A stretch of DNA of 64,000 nt from contig NW_026893631.1 in NCBI RefSeq assembly GCF_032452875.1, positions 744,001 to 808,000 on the forward strand, in the 5' to 3' direction. Source of the DNA: Bos javanicus. Lineage: Eukaryota; Chordata; Mammalia; Artiodactyla; Bovidae. Each line of letters begins with the position of its first letter. Position 1 is the first letter of the stretch. This document shows, piece by piece, positions 1 through 12,322 of the stretch. Below the pieces are notes generated by a model. That model ran no database searches. It was not told the DNA's origin and saw nothing but the letters and a program-made list of their open reading frames with translations. Made by a program: the position numbers and the translations under genes.

Positions 1-87
1 ATGATAGCCACGTGATCAGTGCATGATCAGTCACGTGATCAGTGTATGATCAGCCACGTGAACAGTGCATGCTCAGTCACGTGATCA
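1..87 (+). repeat. Satellite stretch left of block 1
   Basis: Four units of the main array. The last two carry the private variants GTGTATGATC, CGTGAACAGTGC and CATGCTCAGTC. These variants, the AACAGTGCATGCTCAG core in particular, precede divergent blocks throughout the window and form their fixed left flank. Confidence 0.9.
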
Positions 88-330
88 GGGCCTGCTGAGC
101 TGCGTGATTACTGTCTGCTCATCTGCTTGACAATTGCCAGCTGAGCTGCACGATTCCTGCCTGTCATCTGCTTGACAATTGCCAGCTGTGCTGCGTAATT
201 CCTGCCTGCTCAGCTGCTTGATTATTGCCAGCTGAGCAGCATGATTCCTCACAGCTGAGTTCCATGATTATTGCCTGCTGACTGTTTGATTCGTGCCTAC
301 TCAGCTCTTTGTTTATTGCCTCCAGAGGCA
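88..330 (+). repeat. Divergent block 1, type I (243 bp)
   Basis: This looks unlike the satellite but divides into ten units of 22-23 bp at 94, 117, 140, 163, 185, 208, 231, 254, 277 and 299. Odd units resemble GCTGAGCTGCRYGATTCC and even ones GCTCATCTGCTTGACAATT, giving a 45-46 bp dimer over the first eight. Unit 1 matches the satellite unit at 14 of 23 bases when GCTGAGCTGCGTGATT is aligned to GATCAGTCACGTGATC. The block is therefore a diverged sub-array, not foreign DNA. An open frame on the minus strand at 164-352 starts at TTG and is judged spurious. Confidence 0.93.
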
Positions 331-450
331 CATGATCAGTGTATGATAGCAAACATGATCAGCGCATGATCAGTCACATGATCAGCGCCATTAAGTCACG
401 TGATCACTACATGATAGTCATGTGATCAGTCCATGCTCAGTCACGGTATC
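331..450 (+). repeat. Type I right flank (120 bp)
   Basis: These are modified satellite units that follow type I blocks: TAGCAAACATGATCAGCGC, then GCGCCATTAAGTCACG, CACTACATGATAGTCATG, and last CACGGTATCAG. The same string follows all nine type I blocks, so block and flank were copied as one cassette of roughly 400 bp. Type II blocks have a different flank. Confidence 0.9.
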
Positions 451-688
451 AGTGCATGATCAGCCACGTGATCAGTGCATGATAGCCACGTGATCAGTGC
501 ATGATCAGCCACGTGATCAGTGCATGATCAGCCACGTGATCAGTGCATGATTGCACGTGATCAGTGCATGATCAGTCACGTGATCAGTGCATGATCAGGC
601 ACGTGATCAGTGCATGATCAGCCACGTGATCAGTGCATGATAGCCACGTGATCAGTGCATGATCAGTCACGTGATCAGTGCATGATCA

Positions 689-698
689 GTCACGTGAC
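689..698. promoter_or_regulatory. Representative GTCACGTGAC E-box palindrome
   Basis: GTCACGTGAC at this position is a perfect 10-bp palindrome matching the CLEAR-type E-box bound by TFEB/MITF-family bHLH-zip proteins. The same 10-mer recurs in the array wherever a CGTGACCAGT or CGTGACAGT unit follows an A unit. Most other units carry the CACGTG core only. Binding in vivo is unproven, and as part of a satellite this is not evidence of a promoter. Confidence 0.35.
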
Positions 699-2379
699 CA
701 GTACATGGTAGCTACATGATCATTGCATGATCAGCCACGTGAGTAGTGCATGATAGCCACGTGATCAGTGCATGATCAGTCACGTGATCAGTGCATGATC
801 AGTCATGTGATCAGTGCATGATCAGGCACGTGATCAGTGCATGATCAGCCACGTGATCAGTGCATGATAGCCACGTGATCAGTGCATGATCAGTCACGTG
901 ATCAGTGCATGATCAGTCACGTGATCAGTGCATGATCAGCCACGTGATCAGTGCATGATCAATTACGTGATCAGTGCATGATCAGTCACGTGATCAGTAC
1001 ATGGTAGCTACGTGATCAGTGCATGATCAGCCACGTGATCAGTGCATGATCAATTGCGTGATCAGTGCATGATCAGTCACGTGATCAGTGCATGATCAGC
1101 CACGTGATCAGTGCATGATCAGTCACGTGACCAGTACATGGTAGCTACGTGATCATTGCATGATCAGCCACGTTAATAGTGCATGATCAATTACGTGATC
1201 AGTGCATGATCAGTCACGTGATCAGTGCATGATCAGTCACGTGATCAGTGCATGATCATTTACGTGATCAGTGCATGATCAGTCACGTGACCAGTATATG
1301 GTAGCTACGTGATCATTGCATGATCAGCCACGTGAGCAGTGCATGATAGCCACGTGATCAGTGCATGATCAGTTACGTGAGCAGTGTATGATCAGCCACG
1401 TGATCAGTGCATGAGTGCCACGTGATCAGTGCATGATCAGTCACGTGACAGTGTGTGATCAGCCACGTGATCAGTGCATGATCAGCCACGTGATCAGTGC
1501 ATGATAGCCACGTGATCAGTGCATGATCAGTTACGTGATCAGTGTATGATCAGCCACGTGATCAGTGCATGGTCAGACACGTGATCAGTGTATGATCAGC
1601 CACGTGATCAGTGCATGATATCCACGTGATCAGTGCATGATCAGTCACGTGATCAGTGCATGATCAGCCACGTGATCAGTGCATGATCAGCCACGTGATC
1701 AGTGCATGATCAGTCACGTGATCAGTGCATGGTAGCTACGTGATCATTGCATGATCAGCCACGTGATCAGTGCATGATAGCCACGTGATCAGTGCATGAT
1801 AGCCACGTGATCAGTGCATGATCAGTCACGTGATCAGTGCATGATCAGCCACGTGATCAGTGCATGACAGGCACGTGATCAGTATGATCAGCCACGTGAT
1901 CAGTGCATGATAGCCACGTGATCAGTGCATGATCAGTCACGTGATCAGTGCATGATCAGTCACGTGATCAGTGCATGATCAGTCACGTGATCAGTGCATG
2001 ATCAGCCACGTGATCAGTGCATGATCAGTCACGTGATCAGTGCATGATCAGCCACGTGATCAGTGCATGATAGCCACGTGATCAGTGCATGATCAGCCAC
2101 GTGATCAGTGCATGATCAGTCACGTGATCAGTGCATGATCAGTCACGTGATCAGTGCATGATCAGCCACGTGATCAGTGCATGATCAGTCATGTATCAGT
2201 GCATGATAGCACGTGATCAGTGCATGATCAGTCCCGTGATCAGTGCATGATCAGCCACGTGATCAGTGCATGATAGCCACGTGATCAGTGCATGATCAGT
2301 CACGTGATCAGTGCATGATCAGTCACGTGATCAGTGTGTGATCAGCCACGTGAACAGTGCATGATCAGTCACGTGATCA

Positions 2380-2618
2380 GGGCCTGCTGAGCTGCGTGAT
2401 TACTGTCTGCTCATCTGCTTGACAATTGCAAGCTGAGCTGCACGATTCCTGCCTGTCATCTGCTTGACAATTGCCACCTGTGCTGCATAATTCCTGCCTG
2501 CTCATCTACTTGATTATTGCCAGCTGAGCAGCATGATTTCTCAGAGCTGAGTTCCATGATTATAGCCTGCTGACTGATTCCTGCCTACTCAGCTCTTTGT
2601 TCATTGCCTCCAGATGCA
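2380..2618 (+). repeat. Divergent block 2, type II (239 bp)
   Basis: Same ten-unit structure as block 1, but a TTTG is missing in unit 9 (GACTGATTCC instead of GACTGTTTGATTCG). Other differences are GCATAATTCC, CTCATCTACTTG, GATTTCTCAGAGC, TATAGCC and CAGATGCA. The right flank is the type II form, with CACCAAACATGATCAGCAC and GATAAGCC. The 4-bp deletion breaks the minus-strand frame seen in type I blocks. Confidence 0.92.
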
Positions 2619-3173
2619 CATGATCAGTGTATGACACCAAACATGATCAGCACATGATCAGTCACATGATCAGTGCATGATAAGCCACGTGATCAGTGCA
2701 TGATCAGTTACGTGATCAGTGCATGATCAGTCACGTGACCAGTACATGGTAGCTGCGTGATCAGTGCATGATCAGCCACGTGATCAGTGCATGATAGCCA
2801 CGTGATCAGTGCATGATCAGTCACGTGATCAGTGCATGATCAGTCACGTGATCAGTGCATGATCAGCCACGTGATCAGTGCATGATCAGTCACGTGATCA
2901 GTGCATGATCAGTCACGTGACAGTGCATGATAGCCACGTGATCAGTGCATGATCAGCCACGTGATCAGTGCATGATCAGCCACGTGATCAGTGCATGATC
3001 AGTTACGTGAGCAGTGTATGATCAGCCACGTGATCAGTGCATGGTCAGACACGTGAACAGTGTATGATCAGCCACGTGATCAGTGCATGATATCCAAGTG
3101 ATCAGTGCATGATCAATCACGTGATCAGTGTATGATCAGCCACGTGAACAGTGCATGCTCAGTCACGTGATCA
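2619..3173 (+). repeat. Satellite stretch between blocks 2 and 3
   Basis: Main array with the type II flank at its left. Just before block 3 it carries TATCCAAGTGATC near 3090 and GATCAATCACG near 3111. The same pair precedes blocks 9 and 12. Nothing else was seen. Confidence 0.92.
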
Positions 3174-3416
3174 GGGCCTGCTGAGCTGCGTGATTACTGT
3201 CTGCTCATCTGCTTGACAATTGCCAGCTGAGCTGCATGATTCCTGCCTGTCATCTGCTTGACAATTGCCAGCTGTGCTGCGTAATTCCTGCCTGCTCAGC
3301 TGCTTGATTATTGCCAGCTGAGCAGCATGATTCCTCACACCTGAGTTCCATGATTATTGCCTGCTGACTGTTTGATTCGTGCCTACTCAGCTCTTTGTTT
3401 ATTGCCTCCAGAGGCA
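3174..3416 (+). repeat. Divergent block 3, type I (243 bp)
   Basis: Type I block with the standard ten-unit structure and type I right flank. A small change, CACACCTGAG for CACAGCTGAG near 3337, is private to this copy. Its left neighbourhood (CCAAGTG, CAATCACG) matches blocks 9 and 12, while its right neighbourhood (CACCTGATGGGTG at 3731) matches block 13, which suggests recombination at or near the block. Confidence 0.93.
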
Positions 3417-5234
3417 CATGATCAGTGTATGATAGCAAACATGATCAGCGCATGATCAGTCACATGATCAGCGCCATTAAGTCACGTGATCACTACATGA
3501 TAGTCATGTGATCAGTCCATGCTCAGTCACGGTATCAGTGCATGATCAGCCACGTGATCAGTGCATGATAGCCACGTGATCAGTGCATGATCAGCCACGT
3601 GATCAGTGCATGATTGCACGTGATCAGTGCATGATCAGTCACGTGATCAGTGCATGATCAGGCACGTGATCAGTGCATGATCAGCCACGTGATCAGTGCA
3701 TGATAGCCACGTGATCAGTGCATGATCAGTCACCTGATGGGTGTATGATCAGTCACGTGACCAGTACATGGTAGCTACATGATCATTGCATGATCAGCCA
3801 CGTGAGTAGTGCATGATAGCCACGTGATCAGTGCATGATCAGTCACGTGATCAGTGCATGATCAGTCATGTGATCAGTGCATGATCAGGCACGTGATCAG
3901 TGCATGATCAGCCACGTGATCAGTGCATGATAGCCACGTGATCAGTGCATGATCAGTCACGTGATCAGTGCATGATCAGTCACGTGATCAGTGCATGATC
4001 AGCCACGTGATCAGTGCATGATCAGCCACGTGATCAGTGCATGATCAGTCACGTGATCAGTACATGATAGCTGCGTGATCAGTGCATGATCAGCCACGTG
4101 ATCAGTGCATGATAGCCACGTGATCAGTGCATGATCAGTCACGTGATCAGTGCATGATCAGCCACGTGATCAGTGCATGATCAGTCACGTGATCAGTACA
4201 TGGTAGCTGCGTGATCAGTGCATGATCAGCCACGTGATCAGTGCATGATAGCCACGTGATCAGTGCATGATAGCCACGTGATCAGTGCATGATCAGTCAC
4301 GTGATCAGTGCATGATCAGCCACGTGATCAGTGCATGATCAGTCACGTGATCAGTGCATGATCAGTCACGTGATCAGTGCATGATCAGCCACGTGATCAG
4401 TGCATGATCAGTCACGTGATCAGTGCATGATAGCTGCGTGATCAGTGCATGATCAGCCACGTGATCAGTGCATGATAGCCACGTGATCAGTGCATGATAG
4501 CCACGTGATCAGTGCATGATCAGCCACGTGATCAGTGCATGATAGCCACGTGATCAGTGCATGATCAGTCACGTGATCAGTGCATGATCAGTCACGTGAT
4601 CAGTGCATGATCAGCCACGTGATCAGTGCATGATCAGTCACGTGATCAGTGCATGATAGCTGCGTGATCAGTGCATGATCAGCCACGTGATCAGTGCATG
4701 ATAGCCACGTGATCAGTGCATGATAGCCACGTGATCAGTGCATGATCAGTCACGTGATCAGTGCATGATCAGCCACGTGATCAGTGCATGATCAGTCACG
4801 TGATCAGTGCATGATCAGTCACGTGACCAGTATATGGTAGCTACGTGATCATTGCATGATCAGCCACGTGATCAGTGCATGATAGCCACGTGATCAGTGC
4901 ATGATCAGTCACGTGATCAGTGCATGATCAGCCACGTGATCAGTGCATGTCAGTCATGTGATCAGTGCATGATAGCGTGATCAGTGCATGATCAGTCCCG
5001 TGATCAGTGCATGATCAGCCACGTGATCAGTGCATGATAGCCACGTGATCAGTGCATGATCAGTCACGTGATCAGTGCATGATCAGCCACGTGATCAGTG
5101 CATGATCAGCCACGTGATCAGTGCATGATCAGTCACGTGATCAGTGCATGATAGCCACGTGATCAGTGCATGATCAGTCACGTGATCAGTGTATGATCAG
5201 CCACGTGAACAGTGCATGCTCAGTCACGTGATCA
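3417..5234 (+). repeat. Satellite stretch between blocks 3 and 4
   Basis: Main array. The first part repeats, with unit gains and losses, the stretch right of block 1. It holds CACCTGATGGGTG at 3731, several TAGCTGCGTG units (for example TGCGTG at 4435 and 4661), and a TCATGTGATC plus CCCGTG cassette from 4954. No gene was seen. Confidence 0.92.
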
Positions 5235-5473
5235 GGGCCTGCTGAGCTGCGTGATTACTGTCTGCTCATCTGCTTGACAATTGCCAGCTGAGCTGCACGA
5301 TTCCTGCCTGTCATCTGCTTGACAATTGCCAGCTGTGCTGCATAATTCCTGCCTGCTCAGCTGCTTGATTATTGCCAGCTGAGCAGCATGATTTCTCACA
5401 GCTGAGTTCCATGATTATTGCCTGCTGACTGATTCGTGCCTACTCAGCTCTTTGTTCATTGCCTCCAGAGGCA
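5235..5473 (+). repeat. Divergent block 4, type II (239 bp)
   Basis: Type II block: it has the 4-bp deletion in unit 9 and GCATAATTCC, but keeps CTCAGCTGCTTG as in type I. The right flank is ATACCAAACATGATCAGCAC followed by GATAAGCC. Confidence 0.92.
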
Positions 5474-7998
5474 CATGATCAGTGTATGATACCAAACATG
5501 ATCAGCACATGATCAGTCACATGATCAGTGCATGATAAGCCACGTGATCAGTGCATGATCAGTCACGTGATCAGTGCATGATCAGTCACGTGATCAGTGC
5601 ATGATAGCCACGTGATCAGTGCATGATCAGCCACGTGATCAGTGCATGATAGCCACGTGATCAGTGCATGATCAGTCACGTGATCAGTGCATGATCAGTC
5701 ACGTGATCAGTGCATGATCAGCCACGTGATCAGTGCATGATCAGTCACGTGATCAGTGCATGATCAGTCACGTGACCAGTACATGGTAGCTACGTGATCA
5801 TTGCATGATCAGCCACGTGAGCAGTGCATGATAGCCACGTGATCAGTGCATGATCAGTCACGTGATCAGTGCATGATCAGCCACGTGATCAGTGCATGAG
5901 TGCCACGTGATCAGTGCATGATCAGTCACGTGACAGTGCATGATCAGCCACGTGATCAGTGCATGATCAGCCACGTGATCAGTGCATGATAGCCACGTGA
6001 TCAGTGCATGATCAGTCACGTGATCAGTGCATGATCAGCCACGTGATCAGTGCATGATCAGCCACGTGATCAGTGCATGATCAGCCACGTGATCAGTGCA
6101 TGATAGTCACGTGATCAGTGCATGATCAGTCACGTGATCAGTGCATGATCAGCCACGTGATCAGTGCATGATCAGCCACGTGATCAGTGCATGATCAGTC
6201 ACGTGATCAGTGCATGATAGCTACGTGATCAGTGCATGATCAGCCACGTGATCAGTGCATGATAGCCACGTGATCAGTGCATGATAGCCACGTGATCAGT
6301 GCATGATCAGTCACGTGATCAGTGCATGATCAGCCACGTGATCAGTGCATGACAGCCACGTGATCAGTATGATCAGCCACGTGATCAGTGCATGATCAGC
6401 CACGTGATCAGTGCATGATCAGTCACGTGATCAGTGCATGATCAGTCACGTGATCAGTGCATGATCAGCCACGTGATCAGTGCATGATCAGTCACGTGAT
6501 CAGTGCATGATAGCTACGTGATCAGTGCATGATCAGCCACGTGATCAGTGCATGATCAGCCACGTGATCAGTGCATGATCAGCCACGTGATCAGTGCATG
6601 ATAGCCACGTGATCAGTGCATGATCAGTCACGTGATCAGTGCATGATCAGTCACGTGACCAGTACATGGTAGCTACATGATCATTGCATGATCAGCCACG
6701 TGATCAGTGCATGATAGCCACGTGATCAGTGCATGATCAGTCACGTGATCAGTGCATGATCAGTCATGTGATCAGTGCATGATCAGGCACGTGATCAGTG
6801 CATGATCAGCCACGTGATCAGTGCATGATAGCCACGTGATCAGTGCATGATCAGTCACGTGATCAGTGCATGATCAGTCACGTGATCAGTGCATGATCAG
6901 CCACGTGATCAGTGCATGATCAGTCACGTGATCAGTGCATGATCAGTCACGTGATCAGTGCATGATAGCTACGTGATCAGTGCATGATCAGCCACGTGAT
7001 CAGTGCATGATAGCCACGTGATCAGTGCATGATCAGCCACGTGATCAGTGCATGATCAGTCACGTGATCAGTGCATGATCAGTCACGTGATCAGTGCATG
7101 ATCAGCCACGTGATCAGTGCATGATCAGTCACGTGATCAGTGCATGATAGCTACGTGATCAGTGCATGATCAGCCACGTGATCAGTGCATGATAGCCACG
7201 TGATCAGTGCATGATCAGTCACGTGATCAGTGCATGATCAGCCACGTGATCAGTGCATGATGCCACGTGATCAGTGCATGATCAGTCACGTGATCAGTGC
7301 ATGATCAGCCACGTGATCAGTGCATGATCAGCCACGTGATCAGTGCATGATAGCCACGTGATCAGTGCATGATCAGTCACGTGATCAGTGCATGATCAGC
7401 CACGTGATCAGTGCATGATAGCCACGTGATCAGTGCATGATCAGTCACGTGATCAGTGCATGATCAGTCACGTGATCAGTGCATGATCAGCCACGTGATC
7501 AGTGCATGATCAGTCACGTGATCAGTGCATGATAGCCACGTGATCAGTGCATGATCAGCCACGTGATCAGTGCATGATAGCCACGTGATCAGTGCATGAT
7601 AGCCACGTGATCAGTGCATGATCAGTCACGTGATCAGTGCATGATCAGCCACGTGATCAGTGCATGATCAGTCATGTAGCAGTGCATGATAGCCCATGAT
7701 CAGTGCATGATCAGTCCCGTGATCAGTGCATGATCAGCCACGTGATCAGTGCATGATAGCCACGTGATCAGTGCATGATCAGTCACGTGATCAGTGCATG
7801 ATCAGCCACGTGATCAGTGCATGATCAGCCACGTGATCAGTGCATGATCAGCACGTGATCAGTGCATGATCAATCACGTGATCAGTGCATGATCAGCCAC
7901 GTGATCAGTGCATGATAGCCACGTGATCAGTGCATGATCATTCACGTGATCAGTGTATGATCAGCCACGTGAACAGTGCATGCTCAGTCACGTGATCA
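5474..7998 (+). repeat. Satellite stretch between blocks 4 and 5
   Basis: Main array, largely well-formed A, B and C units with repeated TAGCTACGTG units. Near its right end it has TCATGTAGCAG at 7672, CCCATGATC and CCCGTG, then GATCATTCACG near 7938. A similar series precedes block 13. Confidence 0.92.
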
Positions 7999-8241
7999 GG
8001 GCCTGCTGAGCTGCGTGATTACTGTCTGCTCATCTGCTTGACAATTGCCAGCTGAGCTGCACGATTCCTGCCTGTCATCTGCTTGACAATTGCCAGCTGT
8101 GCTGCGTAATTCCTGCCTGCTCAGCTGCTTGATTATTGCCAGCTGAGCAGCATGATTCCTCACAGCTGAGTTCCATGATTATTGCCTGCTGACTGTTTGA
8201 TTCGTGCCTACTCAGCTCTTTGTTTATTGCCTCCAGAGGCA
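7999..8241 (+). repeat. Divergent block 5, type I (243 bp)
   Basis: Standard type I block with the same ten units and the 120-bp type I right flank. Downstream it shares GATTGCTACGTG (near 8459) with blocks 7, 9 and 12, while blocks 1, 3, 8 and 13 have GATTGCACGTG there. Confidence 0.94.
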
Positions 8242-8918
8242 CATGATCAGTGTATGATAGCAAACATGATCAGCGCATGATCAGTCACATGATCAGCGCC
8301 ATTAAGTCACGTGATCACTACATGATAGTCATGTGATCAGTCCATGCTCAGTCACGGTATCAGTGCATGATCAGCCACGTGATCAGTGCATGATAGCCAC
8401 GTGATCAGTGCATGATAGCCACGTGATCAGTGCATGATCAGTCACGTGATCAGTGCATGATTGCTACGTGATCAGTGCATGATCAGTCACGTGATCAGTG
8501 CATGATCAGGCACGTGATCAGTGCATGATCAGCCACGTGATCAGTGCATGATAGCCACGTGATCAGTGCATGATCAGTCACGTGATCAGTGCATGATCAG
8601 TCACGTGACCAGTACATGGTAGCTACATGATCATTGCATGATCAGCCACGTGAGTAGTGCATGATAGCCACGTGATCAGTGCATGATCAGTCACGTGATC
8701 AGTGCATGATCAGTCATGTGATCAGTGCATGATCAGGCACGTGATCAGTGCATGATCAGCCACGTGATCAGTGCATGATAGCCACGTGATCAGTGCATGA
8801 TCAGTCACGTGATCAGTGCATGATCAGTCACGTGATCAGTGCATGATCAGCCACGTGATCAGTGCATGATCAATTACGTGATCAGTGCATGATCAGTCAC
8901 GTGATCAGTGCATGTAGC

Positions 8919-9077
8919 TGCGTGATCAGTGCATGATCAGCCACGTGATCAGTGCATGATAGCCACGTGATCAGTGCATGATCAGTCACGTGATCAGTGC
9001 ATGATCAGTCACGTGATCAGTGCATGATCAGCCACGTGATCAGTGCATGATCAGTCACGTGATCAGTACATGGTAGC
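8919..9077 (+). repeat. 159-bp seven-unit repeat
   Basis: One full period between TGCGTG at 8919 and TACGTG at 9078, in the order B-C-A-A-B-A-H. The lengths 23+22+23+23+23+23+22 add up to 159, matching the marker distance exactly. Confidence 0.9.
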
Positions 9078-11106
9078 TACGTGATCAGTGCATGATCAGC
9101 CACGTGATCAGTGCATGATAGCCACGTGATCAGTGCATGATCAGTCACGTGATCAGTGCATGATCAGTCACGTGATCAGTGCATGATCATTTACGTGATC
9201 AGTGCATGATCAGTCACGTGACCAGTGCATGGTAGCTACGTGATCATTGCATGACAGCCACGTGATCAGTGCATGATAGCCACGTGATCAGTGCATGATC
9301 AGTTACGTGAGCAGTGTATGATCAGCCACGTGATCAGTGCATGAGTGCCACGTGATCAGTGCATGATCAGTCACGTGACAGTGTGTGATCAGCCACGTGA
9401 TCAGTGCATGTCAGCCACGTGATCAGTGCATGATAGCCACGTGATCAGTGCATGATCAGTTACGTGATCAGTGCATGATCAGCCACGTGATCAGTGCATG
9501 ATCAGACACGTGATCAGTGCATGATCAGCCACGTGATCAGTGCATGATATCCACGTGATCAGTGCATGATCAGTCACGTGATCAGTGTATGATCAGCCAC
9601 GTGATCAGTGCATGATCAGTCACGTGATCAGTGCATGATCAGTTACGTGATCAGTGCATGATCAGTCACGTGATCAGTGCATGATATCTGTGTGATCAGT
9701 GCATGATCAGCCACGTGATCAGTGCATGATAGCCACGTGATCAGTGCATGATAGCCACGTGATCAGTGCATGATCAGTCACGTGATCAGTGCATGATCAG
9801 TCACGTGATCAGTGCATGATAGCCACGTGATCAGTGCATGATCAGCCACGTGATCAGTGCATGATCAGCCACGTGATCAGTGCATGATCAGTCACGTGAT
9901 CAGTGCATGATAGCCACGTGATCAGTGCATGATCAGCCACGTGATCAGTGCATGATAGCCACGTGATCAGTGCATGATCAGTCACGTGATCAGTGCATGA
10001 TCAGTCACGTGATCAGTGCATGATCAGCCACGTGATCAGTGCATGATCAGTCACGTGATCAGTGCATGATAGCTGCGTGATCAGTGCATGATCAGCCACG
10101 TGATCAGTGCATGATAGCCACGTGATCAGTGCATGATCAGTCACGTGATCAGTGCATGATCAGTCACGTGATCAGTGCATGATCAGCCACGTGATCAGTG
10201 CATGATCAGTCACGTGACCAGTGCATGGTAGCTACGTGATCATTGCATGATCAGCCACGTGATCAGTGCATGATAGCCACGTGATCAGTGCATGATCAGT
10301 TACGTGATCAGTGCATGATCAGCCACGTGATCAGTGCATGAGTGCCACGTGATCAGTGCATGATCAGTCACGTGACAGTGCATGATCAGCCACGTGATCA
10401 GTGCATGATCAGCCACGTGATCAGTGCATGATCAGTCACGTGATCAGTGCATGATCAGCCACGTGATCAGTGCATGATCAGTCACGTGATCAGTGCATGA
10501 TCAGCCACGTGATCAGTGCATGATAGCCACGTGATCAGTGCATGATCAGCCACGTGATCAGTGCATGATCAGTCACGTGATCAGTGCATGATAGCTGCGT
10601 GATCAGTGCATGATCAGCCACGTGATCAGTGCATGATAGCCACGTGATCAGTGCATGATCAGTCACGTGATCAGTGCATGATCAGCCACGTGATCAGTGC
10701 ATGATCAGACACGTGATCAGTGCATGATCAGCCACGTGATCAGTGCATGATAGCCACGTGATCAGTGCATGATCAGTCACGTGATCAGTGCATGATCAGT
10801 CACGTGATCAGTGCATGATCAGCCACGTGATCAGTGCATGATCAGTCACGTGATCAGTGCATGATAGCCACGTGATCAGTGCATGATCAGCCACGTGATC
10901 AGTGCATGATAGCCACGTGATCAGTGCATGATAGCCACGTGATCAGTGCATGATCAGCCACGTGATCAGTGCATGATAGCCACGTGATCAGTGCATGATC
11001 AGTCACGTGATCAGTGCATGATCAGCCACGTGATCAGTGCATGATCAGCCACGTGATCAGTGCATGATAGCCACGTGATCAGTGCATGATCAGTCACGTG
11101 ATCAGT

Positions 11107-12322
11107 GTATACATGATCAGTGCATGATCAGCCACGTGATCAGTGCATGATCAGCCACGTGATCAGTGCATGATCAGCCACGTGATCAGTGCATGATAGC
11201 CACGTGATCAGTGCATGATCAGTCACGTGATCAGTGCATGATCAGTCACGTGATCAGTGCATGATCAGCCACGTGATCAGTGCATGATCAGCCACGTGAT
11301 CAGTGCATGATAGCCACGTGATCAGTGCATGATCAGTCACGTGATCAGTGCATGATCAGTCACGTGATCAGTGCATGATCAGCCACGTGATCAGTGCATG
11401 ATCAATTACGTGATCAGTGCATGATCAGTCACGTGATCAGTGCATGATAGCTGCGTGATCAGTGCATGATCAGCCACGTGATCAGTGCATGATAGCCACG
11501 TGATCAGTGCATGATCAGTCACGTGATCAGTGCATGATCAGTCACGTGATCAGTGCATGATCAGCCACGTGATCAGTGCATGATCAGTCACGTGATCAGT
11601 GCATGATAGCTGCGTGATCATTGCATGATCATTGCATGATCAGCCACGTGAGCAGTGCATGATAGCCACGTGATCAGTGCGTGATCAGTGCATGATCAGT
11701 CACGTGATCAGTGCATGATCATTTACGTGATCAGTGCATGATCAGTCACGTGACCAGTGCATGGTAGCTACGTGATCATTGCATGATCAGCCACGTGATC
11801 AGTGCATGATAGCCACGTGATCAGTGCATGATCAGTTACGTGATCAGTGTATGATCAGCCACGTGATCAGTGCATGAGTGCCACGTGATCAGTGCATGAT
11901 CAGTCACGTGACAGTGTGTGATCAGCCACGTGATCAGTGCATGATCAGCCACGTGATCAGTGCATGATAGCCACGTGATCAGTGCATGATCAGTCACGTG
12001 ATCAGTGCATGATCAGCCACGTGATCAGTGCATGATCAGACACGTGATCAGTGCATGATCAGCCACGTGATCAGTGCATGATATCCACGTGATCAGTGCA
12101 TGATCAGTCACGTGATCAGTGTATGATCAGCCACGTGATCAGTGCATGATCAGTCACGTGATCAGTGCATGATCAATTACGTGATCAGTGCATGATCAGT
12201 CACGTGACCAGTACATGGATGCTACGTGATCAGTGCATGATCAGCCACGTGATCAGTGCATGATAGCCACGTGATCAGTGCATGATCAGTCACGTGATCA
12301 GTGCATGATCAGTCACTGATCA
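11107..12322 (+). repeat. 2.7-kb tandem duplication, left copy (marked core)
   Basis: Three private variants mark this copy: GTATACATG at 11107, TGCGTGATCATTGCATG at 11611 and TCACTGATC at 12313. They recur at 13871, 14329 and 15031, at distances of 2764, 2718 and 2718. The 46-base change in the first interval equals two units. The true edges probably reach further left, towards 10.2 kb. Confidence 0.8.

Larger units (their letters stand above)
331..2379 (+). repeat. Satellite stretch between blocks 1 and 2
   Basis: Pure 22-23 bp array after the type I flank. Distinctive variants include GATTGCACGTG near 549, CGTGAGTAGTGC near 740, CCAGTACATGGTAGCTAC near 700 and 1132, GAGTGCCACG near 1413, GATATCCACG near 1617, a shortened unit AGTATGATCAG near 1882, and the TCATGTATCAG...CCCGTG cassette at 2189-2235. 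No gene or other element was seen. Confidence 0.93.

Noticed and set aside
88..330. Divergent blocks as inserted transposons.
   Set aside because: No terminal repeats, poly-A or target-site duplication. All have the same orientation and nearly constant flanks, and they resolve into units homologous to the satellite.
164..352. 62-codon minus-strand open frame, present in nine type I blocks (also at 3250, 8075, 15704, 17737, 22153, 29181, 34475, 36241).
   Set aside because: It starts at TTG, not ATG, and begins in satellite sequence. It is kept only because the blocks are near-identical copies, and it is broken by the 4-bp deletion in type II blocks. No recognisable domain, promoter or start context.
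1290..1300. TATATGG in GTATATGGTAGC units as TATA boxes.
   Set aside because: A recurring satellite variant with no downstream gene or initiator; chance match.
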